A stretch of DNA of 20,210 nucleotides from Chloroflexota bacterium (GTDB taxonomy: Bacteria > Chloroflexota > Limnocylindria > Limnocylindrales > CSP1-4), in contig JACDBP010000096.1 of assembly GCA_013694835.1 (NCBI GenBank), positions 1 to 20,210 on the forward strand, given 5' to 3'. Shown in pieces: positions 15,180-20,210 of the stretch. The stretch's first letter is position 1. Each line of letters starts with the position of its first letter. Position numbers and translations under genes: made by a program. A model generated the notes under the pieces. It had not been told where the DNA came from and ran no database searches. It saw nothing but the letters and a program-made list of their open reading frames with translations.

Positions 15180-16553
15180 TCAGCGCGTCACGGATGTGGT
15201 GTCCACGTCGGTCTTCGGCGGCGTCTCGTCATCGCCCTCTGACTGGGCAGTGGTTGTCCGCTCCTGTGTGCGGCGATCGCGCTCCTCGGCGCGGGCGTTC
15301 CGCTCCTCCTCGCGCTGCTGACGCTCGGCCTCCGCCTGCTCCTTCTTGGCCTGCTTGGCCGTTTCCCGTTCTCGTTCGGCCGTGTCGACCTTCTGCTGCA
15401 GCTCGTCGACGAGGGGCGCCTCGCCGCTCGCCTTCTCGACGGTCGCCTCGCCTTCCACGGGCGCCTTCATCTCGTCCCGCTCGAAGGTGACCTCGCCCTT
15501 GTAGACGGACGCGAGCAGGCTGTCGAGCGCACCGGCGTCGTAGGCCTTCTGCACGGCCTCGTGGGTGATGATGTCGCCGAGATTCAGGACCACGTTGTCC
15601 TGCCGATCGAGGATGACCTTCGTCACCGGACGGCCGACGGCGTCCTCGATCTCCTGGAGCCGACGCTTGGTCTGGCTGTCGTCCATCCGCTTGCCCGTGG
15701 CGTCCGTCATCTCCCCCAGCTTGCGGGTGAACGAGTCCCAGAGGCTGCCGGCCTTGTCACCGGCGGCCTGCGCGGTGTCCTTCGCCTGGTCCCCGTCGAT
15801 CGGCGCGGGGGCCGGCGCCGACTGGAGCAGCACCGGCAGGTTGCCCGAGGCGCGGGCGCCCTCCACGTGCTCCCGGGTGATGCGCTGGCCGCGGGCGACG
15901 ACGATGGTGCCGTTCTCGTCGGTGATCTCCGCCTGGGCTCGGCGCCCCACGACGGCCTGCTCCTGCTGCTGCTCGGCGGTCGCCTTGAGCGACTCGCCTG
16001 CCTTGCCGACCTTCTCGCCGGCACTGGAGATCGCGCCCTTGAGGCCGCCTTCCTGTGCCTCCATGGCGGCGACCGCCTCGGGCTGGATGTAGACGATGTC
16101 GGGCCCGGTGCGAACGATCTGGTCGACCGAGACGAAGGAGGTGCCTCCGGCGAGGTCGGCGGCGATCCCCCCCGACACCTCGAACCCGACCACCCGGCCT
16201 GATCGTTCGTCGAAATACATATCCTTGATCGTGCCGTGGTCCTCGCCGCTCTCGGTGAACACCTTGCGACCGGTGATGCGGCCACGGCGCTCGACGAGCG
16301 GCTGGATCTCCGGGAAGTCGGAGATACGTCCGACCGCGTCGGCGTCCGGCACCACCACGGCGTCCTTGCCGAAGCTGGTGATCCGGTCGACCGGCACGAC
16401 GAGCGAGCTGCTGAGCAACCCGCCTTCCTGCAGGACGAGGGCGACGATGTCGTCGTTGGCCTCGTTGATGACGACATCCTTGATGGTGTGCAGCTTCTGG
16501 CCGGTGGCCAGGCTCAGGACATCCTTCCCCAGGACCGATGAGCCCTTACGCAT
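15180..16553 (-). CDS. PRC-barrel domain protein with coiled-coil tail
   Basis: A 457-residue protein of unknown function. Residues 1-80 and about 85-165 are two PRC-barrel domains (KGSSVLGKDVLSLATGQKL...IKDVVI and GRKVFTESGEDHGTIKDMYFD...VVGFEVSGG). A helical, Gln-rich region (about 170-205) follows. Then come two related segments: ARGQRITREHVEGARASGNL (about 222-241) and NLGDIITHEAVQKAYDAGAL in the 330s-350s. The pattern G-x-x-IT-x-E-x-V-x-x-A-x-x-x-G-x-L repeats in both. The tail (about 385-445) is a highly charged Glu/Arg/Gln coiled coil. No signal peptide or membrane segment is visible. The ATG at 16553 has a distant GGGAG. PRC-barrels occur in RimM, photosynthetic reaction-centre H subunits and stress or sporulation proteins; a membrane-surface or scaffold role is a guess. 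Confidence 0.82.
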   Translation of the reverse strand: MRKGSSVLGKDVLSLATGQKLHTIKDVVINEANDDIVALVLQEGGLLSSSLVVPVDRITSFGKDAVVVPDADAVGRISDFPEIQPLVERRGRITGRKVFTESGEDHGTIKDMYFDERSGRVVGFEVSGGIAADLAGGTSFVSVDQIVRTGPDIVYIQPEAVAAMEAQEGGLKGAISSAGEKVGKAGESLKATAEQQQEQAVVGRRAQAEITDENGTIVVARGQRITREHVEGARASGNLPVLLQSAPAPAPIDGDQAKDTAQAAGDKAGSLWDSFTRKLGEMTDATGKRMDDSQTKRRLQEIEDAVGRPVTKVILDRQDNVVLNLGDIITHEAVQKAYDAGALDSLLASVYKGEVTFERDEMKAPVEGEATVEKASGEAPLVDELQQKVDTAERERETAKQAKKEQAEAERQQREEERNARAEERDRRTQERTTTAQSEGDDETPPKTDVDTTSVTR

Positions 16554-16678
16554 CGCTTCGTGATCTCCCGTCGTGCTACGGCATCCCTTGAGCGGCGCGT
16601 TGTCCGCGCACCGGATGACCGGAGTAGCGTGCGCCAGAGGGCACCTTGCGGGAGCGTTTCGGGGCCGCGTTCACCCTA

Positions 16679-17578
16679 TCAGCCGCCTTGCACAGAGGCC
16701 CCATCCGCGCCCAGGGCGCGCACGAAGCGACGGACCACGCGGCTGAGCCTGGGGCCGGCCTCATTGGCGGCGGTCAACACCTCCTCGTGGGTGAGTGGCT
16801 GACCTGTGACCCCGGCGCCCGGGTTCGTGATCAGGGAGACGCCGGCGAGCTCCAGGCCCGCCCAGCGGGCCGCGATCGCCTCCATGACCGTGGACATGCC
16901 AACGGCGTCGGCGCCCAAGGTCCGCAGCATCCGCACTTCGGCAGGGGTCTCGTACGTCGGACCGGTGAGGCCGGCGTAGACACCTTCTGCCAGCTCGATG
17001 CCCTCCGCCTGCCCGCACTCGTGCAGGAGCGCGCGGAGGGCCGGGCTCCAGGCGTCGACAAGATCGGGGAAGCGGGTGCCGATCCGGTCGTCGTTGGGGC
17101 CGCTCAGCGGGCTGGTGCCTGTCAGGTTGAGGTGGTCGGCGATGACCATCAACGTCCCGGCCGCGAACCCGGCACCGATACCACCCGCGGCATTGGTCAA
17201 GAGGATCACCCGCGCGCCGAGCCAGCCCATCAGCAGTACCGGCTCCACCACCAGGCGCGCCTGATGGCCCTCGTACAGGTGGAGCCGGCCCTGGAGGCAG
17301 GCCACCGGGACCCCTTCCAGCTGGCCCAGCAGCAGCCTGCCGGCGTGACCGGGCGCCGAAGCGGCAGGCCAGCCCGGCAGCTCGCTGAAGGGAATCGCCG
17401 TGACGTCGATCAGGGCGTCCGCCACGCTGCCGAGTCCCGATCCCAGCACGATGCCGATCCGCGGCACGAGGTCCGAGCGGGCGCGAACCGCAGAGGCAAG
17501 TCCTTCGAGACGCTGCGTGAAGGAGTGTGGGCCGGTCGGCAGGCTGATGGGGGCCGCCCCCAGCGCCTCATCCTCCAC
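16679..17578 (-). CDS. Purine nucleoside phosphorylase (trimeric, inosine/guanosine type)
   Basis: Cleaves purine nucleosides with phosphate to the free base and ribose 1-phosphate in the cytoplasm. It has 299 residues, near the family length of 270-290. Motifs in order: GIVLGSGLG (phosphate-binding loop), GRLHLYEGH, LLTNAAGGIG, GPTYETPAEVRMLRTLGADAVGMSTVMEAIAA and LITNPGAG, the last supplying the base-binding Asn. These are hallmarks of the trimeric class (PunA/human PNP type). The GTG at 17578 has GGAGGG seven bases upstream. The open frame upstream of it runs through the small RNA and is not coding. It is 35 bases downstream of the RNA copy 2 end, so that RNA may lie in its transcript leader. 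With thyX and the deaminase it represents nucleotide metabolism. Confidence 0.92.
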   Translation of the reverse strand: MEDEALGAAPISLPTGPHSFTQRLEGLASAVRARSDLVPRIGIVLGSGLGSVADALIDVTAIPFSELPGWPAASAPGHAGRLLLGQLEGVPVACLQGRLHLYEGHQARLVVEPVLLMGWLGARVILLTNAAGGIGAGFAAGTLMVIADHLNLTGTSPLSGPNDDRIGTRFPDLVDAWSPALRALLHECGQAEGIELAEGVYAGLTGPTYETPAEVRMLRTLGADAVGMSTVMEAIAARWAGLELAGVSLITNPGAGVTGQPLTHEEVLTAANEAGPRLSRVVRRFVRALGADGASVQGG

Positions 17579-17612
17579 CTCGCGACCCTCCGTCGTGTCC
17601 TGCGCCGCGCAC

Positions 17613-17693
17613 GAAAACGCCCGGAGCGACCGGTCCTGAGATCCAACACCTTGATGTGATCGCGGTGTCGGGTCTCCGACGGCCCCTCCGGGC
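17613..17693 (-). ncRNA. Predicted small RNA, copy 2 of a duplicated family
   Basis: Minus-strand RNA of about 80 nt, expected to begin at 17693, seven bases after TAGATT. The closing stem GCCCGGAG (17693-17686) / CTCCGGGC (17626-17619) is followed by GTTTTC. A short GGCCG/CGGTC stem follows. A central hairpin has arms CCGACACC (17671-17664) and GGTGTTGG (17650-17643), extended by GAGA/TCTC across a one-base mismatch. The 13-nt loop is GCGATCACATCAA. Relative to copy 1 the arms differ in sequence but still pair, for example GCACC/GGTGC becomes ACACC/GGTGT, while loop and closing stem stay the same. It lies 35 bases upstream of the nucleoside phosphorylase start, so it could also act as a leader or attenuator there. 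Confidence 0.7.
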
Positions 17694-17700
17694 AAGACCC

Positions 17701-17729
17701 AATCTATCTGTCACCGACGCCTGGGACAA
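17701..17729 (-). promoter_or_regulatory. Sigma70-type promoter of small RNA copy 2
   Basis: On the minus strand: TTGTCC (17729-17724), 17-bp spacer, TAGATT (17706-17701). Same hexamer spacing and start point as copy 1. Confidence 0.65.
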
Positions 17730-17737
17730 CCGGCTTA

Positions 17738-17806
17738 TCCACGAGCTGCGCCGTTCTCCGCCGAACCTGTCCACCAGATACAGCCCCGTTGTGGACGAAC
17801 CGTGGA
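17738..17806. promoter_or_regulatory. Four TCCAC/GTGGA boxes upstream of small RNA copy 2
   Basis: Plus-strand TCCAC at 17738 and 17770, GTGGA at 17791 and 17802. Spacings of 27, 16 and 6 bases between boxes match copy 1 (27, 15 and 6), and eight bases separate the nearest box from the -35 element in both. TTATCCACG (17735-17743) is one base from the E. coli DnaA box TTATCCACA, and the minus strand at 17790 reads TCGTCCACA. Confidence 0.52.
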
Positions 17807-17828
17807 TGTCTAGGCCGGGCAGACATGG

Positions 17829-17861
17829 AACGACCCCGTCCAGGTGCGGGACGGGGTCGTT
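17829..17861 (-). terminator. Intrinsic terminator of the RDD protein gene
   Basis: A perfect stem of 12-13 bp (ACGACCCCGTCC / GGACGGGGTCGT) with a 7-nt loop, 20 bases downstream of the RDD stop. It separates the RDD gene from the small RNA copy 2 promoter, so that RNA needs its own promoter. Confidence 0.75.
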
Positions 17862-17880
17862 TCGAACGCGGACGTGAGGG

Positions 17881-18576
17881 TCAGGCGACCGAACGCGCCG
17901 CCTTGACGACCATCGTGTGTGCCTGCTTGTCGTGGAAGCCCTGCTTCGTGGGGCTCTGTGCGGTCGTCACGAGGAGGAAGATGAAGTACGCGATCGTGGC
18001 GATCACGATGATGATGCCGAGACTTGAGATCCCGGTCAGCGCCTGCGCGATGCCGAACGGTGCGCCGAGGAACAGGAAGCGCATGAACGCCTGGTTGATG
18101 GTGATCGTGCTTCCGTCGCGCTCGCTCCCAATCTGCATGCCGAGGACCTTCATCCCCGGCGAACCGCGCATCGCCGTCCAGCTGTACACGAAGTAGGCGG
18201 CCGTGATCGCGAAGTTGAGCAGAGCGAAGATCAAGATCGTCACGATCGGTTGGTCGACGCGGAACCCGAGCGGGTTGTTCGGGTCAGCCACCACCGTGGC
18301 TCGCGGCAGGATGCCGCCGAGCACGATGTTGACCACGAGAAAGATCACGAACAGGATGATCGCGTCGATGATGTAGGCGATGACGCGGTTCGGCACGTCA
18401 GCGTAGACGTGACCTCCTGGCCCTGCCACAGGCGCCTGGGACGTGATGTTGGCTGTCCAACTGCCCCCGGCGGGTGCTCCCGCACCGGGCGGCGGGGCTG
18501 CGGGGGGCGGAGCCTGCCAATCAGGCGGCGGGCCGCCGGGTTGCTGGCCCTGACCACCGGGTCCGGGTTGTTGCAT
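17881..18576 (-). CDS. RDD family membrane protein
   Basis: A 231-residue inner-membrane protein of unknown function. Residues 1-45 are Pro/Gly/Gln-rich and probably cytoplasmic and disordered. The RDD-type domain follows from about residue 58. Its hydrophobic segments are AYIIDAIILFVIFLVVNIVLG, IVTILIFALLNFAITAAYFVY and IIIVIATIAYFIFLLV. The SWTAMRGSPGMKVLGMQI motif (Gly-Met-Lys) lies between them. The tail QGFHDKQAHTMVVK is the usual family ending. RDD proteins are variously linked to transport or sodium/proton exchange, but function is not fixed. The ATG at 18576 has GGGAGG about seven bases upstream. It has its own terminator at 17829-17861 and is preceded by moaA on the same strand with a 175-base gap in which I see no gene. 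Confidence 0.88.
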   Translation of the reverse strand: MQQPGPGGQGQQPGGPPPDWQAPPPAAPPPGAGAPAGGSWTANITSQAPVAGPGGHVYADVPNRVIAYIIDAIILFVIFLVVNIVLGGILPRATVVADPNNPLGFRVDQPIVTILIFALLNFAITAAYFVYSWTAMRGSPGMKVLGMQIGSERDGSTITINQAFMRFLFLGAPFGIAQALTGISSLGIIIVIATIAYFIFLLVTTAQSPTKQGFHDKQAHTMVVKAARSVA

Positions 18577-18751
18577 TCGAGGTCCTCCCTACAGGCCATT
18601 CGCCACGTCGCCATCCCGACGACGACCGCCCCTCGCGCCCGGGCCACATGTACGAGCACGGGCGCCGGCTCTGGGCCGCGCGGCCGCTGCTCAGGATACG
18701 CGGGGCGCCGCCGGTTTGACAGCCGGAATCGCACGTCTGCCCGATGCTCAC

Positions 18752-19777
<1,026 letters not shown>

Positions 19778-19783
19778 GCCGTC

Positions 19784-19789
19784 ATGGTA
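19784..19789 (-). promoter_or_regulatory. moaA: Leaderless-type -10 box of moaA
   Basis: On the minus strand, TACCAT, six bases (GACGGC), then GTG at 19777. Same geometry as at the deaminase, aminotransferase and thyX genes. Confidence 0.55.
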
Positions 19790-19832
19790 CGCGGGCCTCG
19801 TGACGCCTCCGCGACGCCGGCGGACCGTGCGC

Positions 19833-19866
19833 AAGAAACGGCCCCCGACGTCTCCGCAGGGGGCCG
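19833..19866 (-). terminator. Intrinsic terminator of the DUF4383 gene
   Basis: An 8-bp stem CGGCCCCC / GGGGGCCG with a 12-nt loop, followed on the minus strand by TTTCTTG. It lies about 20 bases after the stop codon at 19886, and just upstream of the moaA promoter. Confidence 0.72.
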
Positions 19867-19885
19867 CGGATCCTCTCCGGGGCGA

Positions 19886-20210
19886 TCAGCGAGCGGCGAC
19901 GGTGCTCGATGAGTTCCGGGCGAGATACCAGACTGCGAATGCAGCCACCGCCAGCGCGGCGTGGAGGACGTGGTCAGCCGTGTTCGCTGGAACCGGGTTG
20001 AACAGTCCGAAGAATGTCGGGGACACGAGCACCAGGACGAAGATCAACACGTACGCGGCGCCGAAGATGAGCACGCCGTTGACCTGGGCTTCGCCGCTCG
20101 TCGCGAAGGCGAAGTACAGCGCCAGCGCACCGGTGAGGGTGTGCACGAGATTGTGCACCGTGTTTGCCGCCAGGAGGACCCCGGACCCGTCGTTGTTCAC
20201 TCCATCGCCG
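19886..20210 (-). CDS. DUF4383-type membrane protein, C-terminal part (runs off right edge)
   Basis: The frame stays open through the right edge, so the protein begins outside the window. A GTG at 20200 exists but would start inside the domain. The visible part has three hydrophobic helices. The segment VLLAANTVHNLVHTLTGALALYFAFA corresponds to the DUF4383 signature (Asn-x-x-His-Asn-Leu-x-His). Then come VLIFGAAYVLIFVLVLV and an Ala-rich final helix, DHVLHAALAVAAFAVWYLA, with another His. Function is unknown. These are small integral membrane proteins, and the buried His/Asn pair is the conserved feature. Confidence 0.8.
   Translation of the reverse strand, partial: GDGVNNDGSGVLLAANTVHNLVHTLTGALALYFAFATSGEAQVNGVLIFGAAYVLIFVLVLVSPTFFGLFNPVPANTADHVLHAALAVAAFAVWYLARNSSSTVAAR

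Noticed and set aside
17579..17695. An N-terminal extension of the nucleoside phosphorylase through the small RNA
   Set aside because: The extension has no family similarity, runs through a structured repeat, and a good ribosome binding site precedes GTG 17578.
15101..17806. TCCAC/GTGGA box clusters as a replication origin
   Set aside because: No dnaA, dnaN or AT-rich unwinding region nearby, and the boxes are tied in fixed spacing to a small-RNA promoter in both copies.

Overview
High-GC bacterial chromosome segment, most likely from a member of the Chloroflexota (Limnocylindria-type) or a similar high-GC lineage. This placement is an inference. It rests on very GC-rich codon use, a two-PRC-barrel protein, FlgD-like Ig modules on a secreted protein, and several start codons sitting exactly six bases after a TANNNT -10 box (leaderless-type promoters, known from actinobacteria and Deinococcus). 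No mobile element, CRISPR array, tRNA or rRNA was recognised. Both window edges cut genes.

Layout. 1-2670: partial adenosine deaminase (-), divergent from a class I SAM methyltransferase (+), then a PLP aminotransferase (+). 2671-5192: a long leader resembling a c-di-AMP (ydaO/yuaA) riboswitch, followed by a secreted caspase-like (clan CD) protein with FlgD-like repeats. 5193-7168: small alpha/beta hydrolase (-), divergent from an unrecognised protein with a PD-(D/E)XK-like nuclease signature. 7167-7321: two exact copies of a 54-bp repeat. 7333-10658: P-type cation ATPase and alpha/beta hydrolase in a translationally coupled operon (-). 10905-12290: aquaporin (+) and TerB-like protein (-). 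12374-14863: frameshifted lipoprotein, SPFH/band 7 protein and ThyX (+). 14864-17880: PRC-barrel protein and purine nucleoside phosphorylase (both -), each beside one copy of a duplicated non-coding element. 17881-20210: RDD membrane protein, MoaA and a partial DUF4383 membrane protein (all -).

The most notable item is the duplicated non-coding element at about 14975-15168 and 17613-17806 (minus strand). Each copy has a sigma70-type promoter (TTGTSC, 17 bp, TAGATT) and an upstream set of four TCCAC/GTGGA boxes with near-identical spacing, resembling DnaA boxes. Each has a predicted RNA of about 80 nt whose first base opens a stem (GCCCGGAG/CTCCGGGC) that closes just before a U4 tract. Inside is a hairpin with base-pair-preserving differences between copies and an invariant loop core. 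I read this as an undescribed paralogous small-RNA family, or a leader RNA in the case of the copy upstream of the nucleoside phosphorylase.

Functional links are loose. Nucleotide salvage and synthesis genes (adenosine deaminase, thyX, purine nucleoside phosphorylase) recur, and two of them flank the small-RNA copies. The remaining genes are mostly housekeeping or envelope functions.
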